64,000 bases of DNA. It comes from Sphaerulina vaccinii. Taxonomy: Eukaryota; Ascomycota; Dothideomycetes; Mycosphaerellales; Mycosphaerellaceae. The stretch spans positions 620,001-684,000 of the forward strand of contig JAKUDP010000006.1 of NCBI GenBank assembly GCA_022570795.1. The letters are read 5' to 3'. Within the stretch, counting starts at the first letter, position 1. The number at the start of each line of letters is the position of its first letter. The position numbers and the translations under genes were made by a program. Below the pieces are notes generated by a model that was not told where the DNA came from, did not search any database, and was given only the letters and a program-made list of their open reading frames with translations. Of the stretch, positions 10,136 to 21,653 are shown piece by piece.

Positions 10136-11669
10136 ATTCTTTCGCTTGATACGGTATGTACGTGGCGTGACAATGGCTTCGCCATAGATAGGCTAGTAAA
10201 CATGATGTCCATGGTGAGGTGGTGTTTGTTGTTGGTCGACATCGCGAGAAGGAGAAGTGGAGACGAGACTTTCGCTCGTTTCCCAATTGGATCTAGCTTG
10301 CTCAGACATTCCCTCACCTTGTCACCAACGCCCGAGGGCCTGAGATTCCTTCTTCAATGAGACATCATGCTATTACCTACTCTAGCCATCCCCAGCAGAG
10401 TCGGCTTCTCAGAAGCATGAGCTACGCGTTGTCTCATCGAGCCTTGGGTGGAGGTGTCCTAGAGGCGTCTCACGTTCTGGGGTGCTCGATCGCGAGCCAT
10501 GTGTGCGAGAGAACTGGTAAATCTACAGCAGCCTAGCTCTCCTGTATGGTGAGCTATACCATCATCTTAAGCATCGACACGGTCACTGTAACAACAGCAA
10601 TCTTCAGAACATCCTCGCTCATTAATTCGACACGATGAATGATGGGACGGCTAGCGGCCACAGCTGCCAACTTGTCAATGATTACAATAAGATGTGCCTT
10701 TCTGTGGTGCCTCATGCACTCCCGATAATGCAGTGGAGAGGTTTCTCAGAGGTGAGCACACACGGCCGAGTACGCATTGTTCAACGTAGTCAACAAACTT
10801 CGATCGCGACTGACCGAGAGAGTGAGCCTGTGCGAGACCGATCAACGAGCGAGACAAGACAGCACTCGCTGAGGCACAGGTGCATATCTGTAGCAAAGTA
10901 CAGACATACAGTACACATAAGCGCCCATATACTGTGCCGTACATCTGCACGACCTGAACTCAAAGCTCATGCAGTCCGATTTCGCAGCAGCTGGTGTAGC
11001 CCTACTGACTGCATAGCACTACTGTACGATACTGAGGGAAGCTCGAAAACCAATGCCGTAAGCGCCCAAGAGTGCCGAGCTCGTGCACCATGATGAGCGT
11101 CCTCGACGATCACTTGGACTTCAGCGCTTAGGTATGGAAGAGTGTAAGCACGTTCTAGACATGCCCTACCCAACAAGTGCCGACGGCACATCAGATCACG
11201 GCGTGTCCATTCTGCTGGCGCTTCCAAACCACACACCATACGGGTGACCATGACGATCGAGCTGAGCTGGCCATTCGGCACGAGCAATAGGCGCCTCATG
11301 AGACAATGCACTGCCACCATCGCGATGTCTGAAGTGTATTTGAGGTGATAGTCCTTCTCCTATTGTGCTATCTACGCTACCCTCCACCTAACAACGAGCA
11401 AAACCTTGCTCAGAAACCGAGAAACAGCCCTAAGGCCTAGTCAATCTGTTTGCCCCCAGTCATGTATGTTCCTTTTCTTACCACCTTTTCCATGTCACCA
11501 TCGTAAAAGTGTCGTCGTATCGCTACAGCTAACGCTAGAGTTGGGTATCGTATTAAATGCTGGTTGAAGTATAAGACATGCTTAGTCAAGTCATGTAGAT
11601 CGTGCCATCCAAAGAAGAACAGTAAAGAACGTCCATGCTTTCCATCACCCAAGTCAACAGAGTAGAGGA
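10136..11669. other. Intergenic, no gene recognised
   Basis: About 1.5 kb. A plus frame 10635-11093 starts with ATG and runs 152 residues, but it is compositionally random and overlaps equally long frames on the other strand. The part from 11437 to 11669 probably holds the 3' UTR of the SAM/PH gene. Confidence 0.45.
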
Positions 11670-14281
11670 TTAGACCTCCTTTCCATTGACCTCCACCTCG
11701 AATCCTTTCCCTTTCTGTTCTCGTGCCTTTGCAAGCATCAGCTCACGCATCCAATCAATTCTTTCGTCCTTGGTCTTGACTGCGAAGTGATGGGTCTTGC
11801 CCTCCATTCGCTTCTTTCTCTCTTCTCCCTCTTTCGTGCTTGGAACAAGTTGGAAAGCGAAAGCAGTAGCATCTTGTACTTCCTTCTTCGATTCAGCACC
11901 TTTTGAGATGGCCAAAGCCTTGAATGCACTGCTCAGCTTGTTGTTACTAGCCACAGATGAGCAGGCCACAGCGTAGTCGTCCACGTTGATGCTGTCCTTC
12001 ACCTCAGCACTCAATCGAGCAGAAGAGTGCTGAGTAAGTTGTGTGCCCTTGAGGCGGAAGTGGGAGTCAGTCCATTCATGTCGTAGCATCTTCGTCTTGC
12101 GCTTTCGCATCCATCCTGAGTGTGAGCAGTCGGGTCCATAGCCGAAGTCTCGTGTGATAGGAGAGTGCTTAGCTGGGTCGCGGACAGATGACGATCGCGT
12201 GGGGATGGAGCCAGTCGAACAAGAGGTAGAGATTGATGGACGTGACTCATAGACGTGGTCTTCCTGCACTGGAGGAAGAGCCATGCTTGGTCGACGCCAG
12301 TGAGTGGGATCTGTTCTTGATTTTGCCCGGGAGAGTGGAGCCTGTGGACGGAATTGCATGTTTGGTGGTACACTCTGTGACGTGTCGCGAGATAGTGGAG
12401 CAGTAGGAGGACCTACTGACGGGATCGAAACGTCGACGACTGAGGCTGGGCTCCCAATGCGATAGATCTGTTCTGCTCGGGCTCCTGGCGAGGCTGTGGC
12501 AGATCGGCAGATGTTTGCTGGTGATGCAGTGGCACTGCGGCAGATGTACATGCCTGCAGTGGGCGTCACACCAGCTGTCTGAGGTGATGTGATCGTCGAG
12601 CGATGCATTTGGGATCCAGCGGATTGTGATCGCGGTATGTCGAGTTTGGGCAGCTGGTTGAGGTTGCCTCGTGGACCAGGTGTATATGCTTGTCGAGGTA
12701 GCTCTTGCATGATCGCCGGAGCCTCGTAGTACTGGGGTATCGCAGCAGGGTATGGTGTTACAGATTGAGATGGAAACATCTCATAGGGTGGTGATGGTGG
12801 TGCATTCTCCACTATTGAGCTTTGCACGTGTTGGAACTGGAGGAACTGCTTGACGTTGTCCTGAGGATCGCGAGATCCCAAGTGACTAAGGACATCTTCA
12901 TGCAGAGCGAACTCTGGCAGTTGACCTGGCCCGAGAACATCCGATGAAGCGACGACGGATGGGAAGCCTGCAGACTGCATGCCGGCATCCGACACTGGTC
13001 GAAAGGGGTCTTCGAGGCGAAGGTGGCCTTGGAGCTGCGACTCTGGTTGGGATCTGACGTTAGGAATTATGTTGTCGGCGGTGCTTGCGTTCCCAGGATT
13101 GCCAGCAACGAAGATGTGGCCTCCTTTGGTAGGACTGATCGGGAAGCGGCCAATACCATGCTCGTTCTGTAGTTGTTCCAGCTCTCGCTGTTGCTTTCGC
13201 CACTTCGCGCATCTCTCCCCTTTGGCACACTTGTGTGGCTTGGGCAGTAACTGCTCGATAGCAACGATTGACACAGACTCGGCAGGAGTGATAAGATCTG
13301 CATGTTTTGGTGCCTTTCGTCCCCGGCGCTTGCTCTTACCACGAGCTTGCGAAGGAGAGTAGATCTCATTGTCATCTACAGGTGACATGACATCTCGTCC
13401 ACGACTGGGCGACCGTCTGCTCTGTGATGTGCATGGCCGACTGATGTCCTGGAATGGAGTGGGTTGAGGACTGGGGTGACCTTCTTCGCCCTTGAGAACA
13501 CAGATGGCGTTCCACAGCTGATGACGCTTGCCGAATGAGGAAATATCGAGCTCCTTGAGGTCCTCAAACTGCAAATCGAGCAAGACGGAGCCGTCGATGT
13601 CGTGAACGTGGAAGCACTCAATGACAGAAGGATCGGCTTCTGTCGCATACATCCAGTTGATGACTTCTTGCGTTGACCATGATCTGATGTGTGCATGTGG
13701 GTCGTACTCCTCTTGTCGTAAGGCTGAGTCAAGTGAGTACGACAGATCTCGCTGCTGCGTTATGGTGTCTTCGGAGAAAGCGGTTGCTGCTCGTGATGAC
13801 TGTAATGACATGGCCTTAGGAAGCAGCGGTGACATCTGCAACGAGTACCCAAAGTCGAACTCTGCTGAGATCTGTGATGATCGAAACAGATGTGGCCCTC
13901 TCGGTCCTGTCACTGGCTCGATGCGGAGTTCCATTGGCGGGCGACTTTGCGTGCTTGTCCTCGGGCTAGGTGTCCGAGCTTCATCGTAGGAAGAGATGGT
14001 TGTTTGGCTCCTCCTTCTGCTATCGTACTACGGAGGTGTCAGAGCTACCATTCTTTGCACAAGCAATAGCCAAGACTTACCGATTCAAAACTGCCTTTCG
14101 CGGAGGTTCCTCCATAGTCGCTCTCGTCCTCAAAATCGGTATCGAAGATCTCTGTTGCCTCCGAGACCTGCGATACGGGTCTCATTGATGATGTTCTGCC
14201 ATCCAGAAACGAAGCAGTCTTCATTCGCTGAAACATCTCTCCTCCCACCTCCAGAGGCGTAACGGGGGTGATGGCCTGCAT
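11670..14281 (-). CDS. SAM and PH domain protein (Boi/Pob1-like scaffold)
   Basis: Exons 14281-14081 and 14027-11670 give 852 residues. The intron has GTAAGT and CCGTAG, and this is the acceptor that keeps exon 2 open upstream of its first ATG; the new N-terminus reads MQAITPVTPLEVGG. Residues about 179-247 form a SAM domain (SWSTQEVINWMY ... LLDLQFEDLKELDISSFGKR). A long disordered Pro/Ser-rich middle follows, with repeated CRSATASP blocks near the centre. Residues about 697-845 form a PH domain (HSGWMRKRKTKMLRHEW ... THHFAVKTKDERIDWMRELM). Yeast Boi1/Boi2 and S. pombe Pob1 share SAM plus PH and act in exocytosis and polarised growth at the plasma membrane; an SH3 domain is not visible here. 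Membrane-bound polarity role is inferred from family. Confidence 0.85.
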
Positions 14282-17192
14282 CACGAACGACTCAAATCTT
14301 TGTTCAGTCTGTTAACGAGGGAGTGGTGACCGTTGCCGGTATGTCATAGTCTACACCGCATCTGTCTGCGGCACGTACAGTAAAGAAGGTCGCGAGATGG
14401 TCTCCGTGCGCGAGTGGGCGCTGAGTGGGCCTTGTATACAGATGATCCCCATGTCGTTGCGCGCGCATAAGCTCCGACATGTTGTGCAGCGTTCCTCCTG
14501 TGCAGGGCCTGCAGGCACGTCTATGGCGCCAAATGCGGTCTTCGAGGTGCATGAGGCTGCATGTTGACTATCCAGACCCTCCAATTACTTGCTATAGCTG
14601 CAGGCTGGGACAAGGTCCGGCTCGAGATTCATGACCGACAGTCCCCTCATCCTTGTCACACGTCGCAGTGTTGAAGTCCCGGGCGGCTACAGACCATTGG
14701 TTCTGAGCACTCGAGACTAGTGCTTGGCCATCTCACTCCTTCCTATCTCGGCCGATATGGCACCAAAATAGCTGAACGAGAAGTGTGTCAAGCAAGAATC
14801 TTTGCTAATTAGTCCTATCTTTGGGATCTGCTGGTTGAATCGTGAAAGTAGACTTTCGCTCTTGATCCCGTGCCGGCGATCGACTTCACAGGCGAGACGC
14901 ATCGGAGCGGTGCGCGAAAGTCTCACGGAGGACTGCCTGGTTTCGTCTTTAAAAAAGGTGATCGCAACCGAATATCGCCCATCCTTCAAGATTGAGATGC
15001 TCGCATGCGGAATTCTGCAGCTTCTGGTACACAGCAGCTTCTGTGTTGTGTTCGTGTACCAATCTCGACAGGACGCGACACGGTACCTGTCGAAAGTATA
15101 GTGCTTGCATATCGTCCGAAAGTGCGTGCATGAGCGATGCGAGGGATTCAGGAACACTGTTGCACAACTTGAGGTCCCAAACACGGTTGCGCGACTGCCA
15201 CGAGACAAGTTCGTTCTGTGCGCCATGCCACGACAGCAGTGCAGAGGTCACGAGTGCTCCGCACATGCCATAGCGGGCACAACTTGCATTGCGAGACCCA
15301 GTACAAGACCCAGCAGTGAGTTTCGATATCGTGTCCAATGGAGCTGTCACCACGACTCGTGACTCGGGTGAACAATAGTGGTGATCAGGCTAACGGAATA
15401 CTGCTGCCGTTGAGCTTGGGTTCGTGTCCTTTCTGGCCTGTTGCTGAGCGACAATCTCACAAAGCATGTTTCTCGCAATACGCGGTGAATCGCTTCCACT
15501 GTATCCAATAGCCACGACGAGCTCCACCGTGAGGAGATAATCGCATTGCGCTCGCACTATGGCTTTTCTGTTTGTGTTAGCTTTGATGTGGACGATGCAA
15601 GGCGTCCTTTGTATTCATTCCATGCGTCCAGAAGTCTCTCCCACGGGGTGTGATGCCCTTCCACGAGGTCGTCGTGTGTGTGTGATGAGGTTCGGATGGC
15701 GAAAGCCAAGGCTCCAAGTTGCAGCGGGAATGGAGGGCGCGGCTCGGGTGATTTCTGCTCTTGCCCTGATTTTCCTCATCGAAGTTCTGATAGGTCAGGA
15801 AAGTAAGTTCCAGCACGCATTTCATGCAACTTCACCTCCTCATCACAAGCCACACTATCTGCACGCAACCTATGAGCGGCTAGAGACTCCATCTTTCTCG
15901 CTGTCACCTGTTCGACCCACTGTCTCAATTCTTGATTGCAATGACAGTCGCCGGCTACGGGCTCTTCCATGGCCAATTGTCCTACATCCCGACACTAGAG
16001 CATAGCTGCAGTGGCAGGACTAACCATAGCTATGGTGCAATGGTAGGTTCTGGCCGGGCATATGTTGCTGACCGATTGATCTGGTGCGCAGATCGTGGGA
16101 TGCTCTCTCGCGCAACATGCCTCCTCATGAAGCGCTCGCTCCTCCTGCAGGTCCCGACTCTGAAGAGCCTCGAAGGAGCTCTGCAAAGACTGCCATCTAT
16201 CGTGGCTGGAGAGTCACCAGGTCCGAGCACTACGGTATATCGGCTTGTGCATCATGCAGTATACTCGCATGTTGCATGGGTGATCCCCATTTTTGCAACG
16301 GTCCGCATCGGGCACCTATCGCAGACTACTGCACGCAAGCTATCAGTTTGGTGATCTGTTGTAACCGAAGCAGCGTAACATCAGAATGCGGTCAGTTAAG
16401 ACCCACACGGCCGACTATTGCGATAGGAGATTCCCGGCGAATAATCAATCAATTCTCTGGTACTGGGCTTCGTGCCGTTGAGAGACAGATCAACTTCATC
16501 AAAAGAACTACGAGTGCCGGCGCAGGGCATTAAGGTGGGGTCAAAGTGTCGCTCACATTTAGCAGTTCAAGCTCGAGAGTTAACGTGTCGAACCGTCATA
16601 AGACTGCTATTACCAAAAGACCGCGCTAGTCTACTATTGGTCACTTCGATCGATTCTTCCCCACATCTCTACCATCTCGAGTTAGACCGTCCTTTGGAGG
16701 AGTCGGTCTTATGACGGTTCGACATGTTAGTGGGCATAGACCATATTGCGTCTTTGGCCAGTCGGGTGCTCACATGGGCGGCAGCAAGAATAGTGGCATC
16801 AGAGCGGGCCGTACGATTCGACAGATCATGCAGCTACATCCAATAGCGACATGGTTGAGCTTCCACAAACCCACTCAATTAACAAGAGATGGCAGGACGC
16901 CCCACACCTGCTGGCTTGCATTAGTGCTCTTTCTATGCTCTGTCCAAGAATAGATCGAGGCATTTGTGTCTCTTTTCGAGCGAGAGCAGTCATATAAGGT
17001 ACCTATTCTCACACTCCTTCACCAACTCAGCAGTCGTTGATCGATTAATTTACAGTCTTTTTTACCTCGTTCCTTCCAAGCCCGCTGGCCAGGCTTTTTG
17101 TGTTCCCTGTCGTTTAATCGAAAGCATCGTTTGGTCCCCTGCTCGTGTCCCGGCCATTGCAGCGACCCAGTTAGCTTTATACATATACGCTC
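14282..17192. other. Long leader region before the Zn2Cys6 regulator
   Basis: Nearly 3 kb with no recognisable gene between head-to-head SAM/PH and Zn2Cys6 genes. Frames of 130-170 residues occur (14717-15226 minus, 15559-16005 plus, 15932-16354 plus) but overlap each other and lack domain signals. The last 250 bases before 17193 are pyrimidine-rich and probably 5' UTR. A transposon-like inverted repeat lies at 16581-16729. Confidence 0.5.
16581..16729. mobile_element. Short inverted-repeat element, mariner-type MITE candidate
   Basis: The arm 16581-16604 and the reverse complement of 16706-16729 agree at 23 of 24 bases; the core TGTCGAACCGTCATAAGAC is perfect over 19. Both outer ends are TA, so the element reads as TA-(22-base inverted repeat)-spacer-(22-base inverted repeat)-TA, about 145 bases between the TA pair. 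That is the layout of Tc1/mariner-derived MITEs. The spacer is not symmetrical and codes for nothing. The alternative is a regulatory stem-loop in the long leader of the neighbouring regulator gene. Confidence 0.55.
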
Positions 17193-19274
17193 ATGTCTTC
17201 TTCCGTGCAGGCCCCGAGCCACTCCAAGCAGAACTCGAAGATGGCCGCACCCAAGAATGCGCCTCCAACACCAGCAGAAGCGAAAGCGGTTGCAGCGAAG
17301 ATGCATCGTCGTTCGCGGTCAGGTACGTTCTTTTCTGGGGTACATAGGTTCGCCCGGAGCTTGATCGACTAACTTGTTTCAGGTTGCTTTACATGTAGAC
17401 TACGAAGAAAGAAGTGCGAGGAAGGTAAACCAGCGTGCAAGGCTTGCTCGCACTTGGGACTTCGATGCGATTACAAGCGACCAATGTGGTGGAGCAACAC
17501 TGAGCAACGGAAACAACAGAAGGAGAACATCAAGAACGCGATCAAGCGAACTCAGATGACAAAGAAGGCTTCACAAGCTCAGCAGCAACCACTCCACACC
17601 AGCAGTCCGCCGCCACCACTTAGCCACTCTGTGCCATCATCAGCAGAGCCTCAGTTCGCCGAGTCTTTCCCGCATTCGAGATGTTCTTCAGGCTCACCAC
17701 TGTCCACCGGTTACGATTACCACTATGCAACGCCGGAAGGCTACTTCGCGATGCCTCCTCCTGCGCAGGTATACCTTCAGAACGGACCTTATCCGATGTT
17801 CTCGCCTTACGAAGTCGACATCAAAACCGAGCGCGAGATCTATGTCAACAACGTTGCGACGCGAAAGGACTCAACGATATCGACCTTCAGCACATATCAG
17901 CCACCGCCAACGGACGACTGCCCGTATCCTGCTGACAGCTGGGTCCAACAAGAGCACTTCGAGAGCACTTGTGAGGAGTTTGCGGAGGAGCCAGTCGATT
18001 TCAACTTCTTCGAATATCCTCATGGCCCTTTGACTCCTAACCACGAGACTGTGATCGAGGTTCAGGACGGCGACAAGTATCTGCTCGACTACTTTCTTGA
18101 CAAAGTCACCAAGCTCATCTTCCCAGTCTTGGACGCGAATCAGCATGGATCTGCACGTTCCGATGTCATCTTGCCAGCTCTGGAATCGAATAAGGCGTAT
18201 CTACACTGCTGTTTGAGTGTTGCTGCAAGCCATATGAAGGCAACGGAGAAGGTGGCCAACGAGCAGATTGACAACGACATTGTCCGACATCGATTCGCTG
18301 CGGTCTCTGAGCTTTGCGAAGCTTTCAATCGTGCCACCGATTATGCACAGATTCTGGAAGCCACTCTTGGAATGATCTTCTTTCAGTGCTCTGTTGGCCG
18401 TCCAGATGATGTTGTCCGTCAATCCGACGATGTGCCATCAGACATTGCATGGCATGTGCACTTCCAAGCTGCCACTAGCTTGGTCCAGAAGCTCGATTTG
18501 CAGCAATCAGTGATCGATATGGCTGGTACCGGACACCGAGCACCTTTCAACATGACTCTGGCTTCTTGGATTGACATTCTCGGATCGACCATCATGGGCA
18601 GACAGCCACAATTCGCTGACACCTACCGCGAGCTCAACATGAGCAACTCCTCACTGGGCTTGACAGAGCTCATGGGCTGTGACGACAGGATCATGTTCTT
18701 GATCTCTGAGATCGCCTGTCTCGACTACCAGAAGTCCCAGGGCATGGACGAGGCCGCTGTATGCTCGTACGTGGTGAGCCTAGGTAACGCTCTCGGACAG
18801 ATCGAGCACGCCGCTGCACCAGTCGAGAGCTGTTTCTCCACCACGGGCGCCATCCGGCCAAAGCAGCTGGCTCTTAACATGACTGCCGTCTTCACCATTG
18901 CTGCCCGCATTTACCTGTGCACTCTGGTACCAGGTCACACATCCAGCGATCCCAGCATGATCGCTCTCGTTGCAAGGTTCTCCGAATTGATGAACTACAT
19001 CCCCGCCGGACCAGAAGGCTTCGACCGTTCTCTTGCCTGGCCACTTCTCATCGCAGGCAGCTCTTCATTGCTCGCCTCACCTTTCCGATCCATGTTCGAC
19101 GAACGTTGCGAACGACTTGGCGAGGCTGCCAGTTTCGGCTCTTTCGGCCGTGTCCGAGAGCTTCTGAAAGACATCTGGCAAATTAACGACAACGCTGCCA
19201 CATCGGGAGACTTCAAGGGCATCCGCTGGCGTGATGCGATACAGTCGAAGGGCTGGGACTTCCTCCTCATCTAG
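17193..19274 (+). CDS. Zn2Cys6 transcription factor, PRO1/ADV-1/NosA type
   Basis: Exons 17193-17322 and 17383-19274 give 673 residues; the 60-base intron splits the glycine codon just before the first Cys and has a GACTAAC branch site. The binuclear cluster is CFTCRLRRKKC, then EEGKPACKAC and SHLGLRC (Cys spacing 2-6-6-2-6), directly followed by DYKRPMWWSN and a basic helix. The block RRSRSGC..CRLRRKKC plus EYKRPMWWSN-like linker is, from memory of the family, the mark of PRO1 (Sordaria), ADV-1 (Neurospora) and NosA (Aspergillus), regulators of sexual development and cell fusion. Residues about 200-670 form the fungal-specific regulatory domain (DYFLDKVTKLIFPVLDA, helical). A Gln/Pro/Ser-rich linker lies between. 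The start ATG is the first in frame after a 5' region free of long frames. Confidence 0.85.
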
Positions 19275-20140
19275 AGAGGATTGTCCTTCGCCTCTTCGGT
19301 ATCCTGGCCTTTAGTCTCCCACCACAAAAAACAACAACAACAACGACTTGCCCAGTCCACTTGGGCTACAATCACCATTCTTTTCGATGCATAGCGATGG
19401 CGCATTCGACCATGTATCATCTGGCATGATGATTTTTTCTTGTAGATATGATACCCACGACGCCCAAAGAGCGTTGAATAGCATGAGGCCATGATCTAGT
19501 GCAGCTCTCTGGCCGAGCGATAATTGCATAAGTAGAAAGGCATAGCAGCCTTTGATGATGGAAGGAATGACGGACCAACAACCAACAAAATGAAAAACCA
19601 CTATCACAGCACCGCCTTCCCACTTCTCGCTTTCCTTTTCTCCTCGTTCATCTGCCCTCCACACATCACTTATTCCTCTGAGTGGTGGAAGAATCTGTCC
19701 ATCGCTGTGATCATGACGATGAACAAGTCCAGAACGGCTCTCCCAAGACACCTCCGCAGATCACCTCGTACTCACCGTACCCTGTAATAATAATACTCGC
19801 ACAATTCGGCATCTTGGTGCTCTTGCATAACGTGAACCTAAAATTAGCCTGAAAGATACCGCTGACAGTTCTCGGAGATGCCCCAGGTGTCGATCTAGAT
19901 CGTCCTTTCCTCTGATGCTAGGCAAGTACCTATCATTACCTAGGACTTCGTCAGCAATGCACACCGACATCGACAACCACGACCAGCTCTCGTAGCTTGA
20001 AGGAAGAGTGAAGTCCATCTTGAAAGGAACAATCTGGTTCGGAGCTCCACGTGGATCCGCTCCCTGAACCACCCTGGCAGCAGGCGAGCCGCTTCCCCAG
20101 CTCCATCTGCCGCGGAGAGGAGAGGAGAGCATCAGGAACC
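19275..20140. other. Intergenic, no gene seen
   Basis: About 870 bases: the 3' UTR of the Zn2Cys6 gene, with an A-rich CAACAACAA stretch near 19330, then the promoter of the next gene. Frames present are short and opposite each other. An in-frame extension upstream of 20141 begins only at a GTG and was not used. Confidence 0.45.
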
Positions 20141-21292
20141 ATGACTTCGACCTCACGACCCATGTTCGAGCCAGTCGACACATCTTTCAGCAGTTCGCGC
20201 GATGATGTAGAATCGCCTTCCCTAACAAACGGCAACGCGCTCGCGAGGTTCGAATTCGAGCCCGGAAGAAGTAAAGATGGCACCAAAGTCTTAATGGTAG
20301 AATGGGAAGAGGACGATACCACCAAAGGAGTAGCAGGAGATTGGGAGATTAGTTGGGAAGGGAAGAAGACTGTTCTACCAGCGAAAGGAAATCAGGATTC
20401 CATAAACAGGTTGTATTTCCTGCTGGGACCTGGTGTAACGATTCCGACTGCTGTGAAGTTGAGGAAAGCGAATATCACTTGGAGGACGAATCCACTTCCT
20501 GCGATCTTCTCGCCGGAGCTGGGAGCTACGGCGAGACAGGCTGGGAAGAAGGGCGTGTTGCATACGATTTGGGCGAAGAAGAGGTTGCAGGTGTTGCAGA
20601 AGGAGATTCAGGATGAGTCGAAGGAGAACGCTGAAGGTATTGGGTTGGAGATGGCGGCTGCTGAGAAGGAATGGATCGAGCAACACTTCGGCGTGCAAGC
20701 CAGGCCAGGCAGTATAACCATTTCGACAAACCAGTCTGCGATGAGCTCGGTGTATAGTGGTGGAGGTTTGAATAGTCCGGTAAGTCCGCGAAGTCCGGGA
20801 GGCGGTCGATTAATGGATAAGCTGAAAGGGCTGAAGTTGGGCACGAGTCCGTCAGATCTGGCGAGTCCGCGATCAGGAGATGCAGCACCGGACAACTATC
20901 ACAATCCGCTCAGTCCGGAGAGCTCGGATGTCGCAGTGGGTGGTTTTAGCAGTTTCGCAGAACTGAAAGGCGTGCCACCAACAAGCACACTTGCCGCAAA
21001 GCCGCCACAACAGCCCACAGAACAGCAGCCAGCGCCTCGAAAGGTTGTAGCGCAACGACCGCCAGAATCCTTCGCAGCCCAGCAACGACATCAGGCGGGC
21101 GGTATGGGCTCGTTGAATGCGTTTGCGAGTGGCGATGTGGGTATGTCGCAGGGCACGCCTGATGATAATGATGATGAAGATGATCTGTTTGCGCTGCCAA
21201 TGTCGCCGCGAAGTCCGGAGATGACCAAGTCTCCTTTCTCGTTTGCCGCGCAGGATACCATAAAGTACTTGAAGGAGGAGAAGGCGACATAG
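20141..21292 (+). CDS. Conserved fungal protein of unknown function
   Basis: Single exon, 383 residues from the ATG at 20141. I recognise no named domain. Residues 25-125 are dense in aromatic and charged residues (RFEFEPGRSKDGTKVLMVEW ... WEISWEGKKTVLP ... LYFLLGPGVTIPTAVKL) and look like a beta-rich folded domain. Residues about 125-185 are helical and charged (RQAGKKGVLHTIWAKKRLQV ... EKEWIEQHFGV). The C-terminal half is disordered: repeated SPRSPG-type Ser-Pro motifs, Gln/Pro runs, an acidic DDNDDEDD stretch, then SPRSPEMTKSPFSF. Multiple SP sites suggest phosphorylation. The middle part contains IPTAVKLRKANITWRTNPLP. No signal peptide or membrane segment. Codon usage is uniform with its neighbours. 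Confidence 0.75.
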   Translation: MTSTSRPMFEPVDTSFSSSRDDVESPSLTNGNALARFEFEPGRSKDGTKVLMVEWEEDDTTKGVAGDWEISWEGKKTVLPAKGNQDSINRLYFLLGPGVTIPTAVKLRKANITWRTNPLPAIFSPELGATARQAGKKGVLHTIWAKKRLQVLQKEIQDESKENAEGIGLEMAAAEKEWIEQHFGVQARPGSITISTNQSAMSSVYSGGGLNSPVSPRSPGGGRLMDKLKGLKLGTSPSDLASPRSGDAAPDNYHNPLSPESSDVAVGGFSSFAELKGVPPTSTLAAKPPQQPTEQQPAPRKVVAQRPPESFAAQQRHQAGGMGSLNAFASGDVGMSQGTPDDNDDEDDLFALPMSPRSPEMTKSPFSFAAQDTIKYLKEEKAT

Positions 21293-21496
21293 TTTGGTGT
21301 ATGATCGATGAGTTGAATGTGGATGATAGATAAACAAGTTAGAGAGCAGCATTGACATAGCCCCGATAGCTCTTATGTTTGTACCTAGCTCCATCATCTG
21401 AGCGATTTCCACGAGGTCCTGCTTGGCGTCAAGATGTGTTTGTTTGCTGGATGTTGTATTTTGAGCTAACGGCGACTAGTGACTTTCTGCGAGTTT

Positions 21497-21597
21497 CGTG
21501 TTACACGATCGACTTCCAAACTCAAGCTCGTCATTTTCATTAACATCATCTCGACTGCACCTCCCCTCGCCATGGCCGGACACCGCGCGCGACAGCG
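21497..21597 (+). repeat. 5' region of F-box gene, copy A of dispersed duplication
   Basis: This 101-base segment begins CGTGTTACACGATCGACTTC and ends GCGCGACAGCG. A related segment, copy B at 22425-22534, begins CGTGCTACACGATCCACTTC and ends GTACGACAGCG, with the same order of short blocks (ACTCAAGCTC, ATTTTCAT, AACATCA, GGACACCGC/GGGCACCGC) between. The two copies bracket the F-box gene. Copy A holds an ATG at 21571 that copy B has lost. Confidence 0.7.
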
Positions 21598-21653
21598 TAT
21601 CAAGGCCCTCCTCGGAAAAATTGGTCGGCAAGTCAGAGAAGACAGCCACGCCG

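Noticed and set aside
10635..11093. 152-residue plus ATG frame in the 10-11.7 kb gap
   Set aside because: No domain, random composition, equally long frames on the other strand.
15559..16354. Overlapping plus frames in the PRO1-like leader
   Set aside because: Two frames overlap each other and lack homology signals; probably noncoding leader or intergenic DNA.
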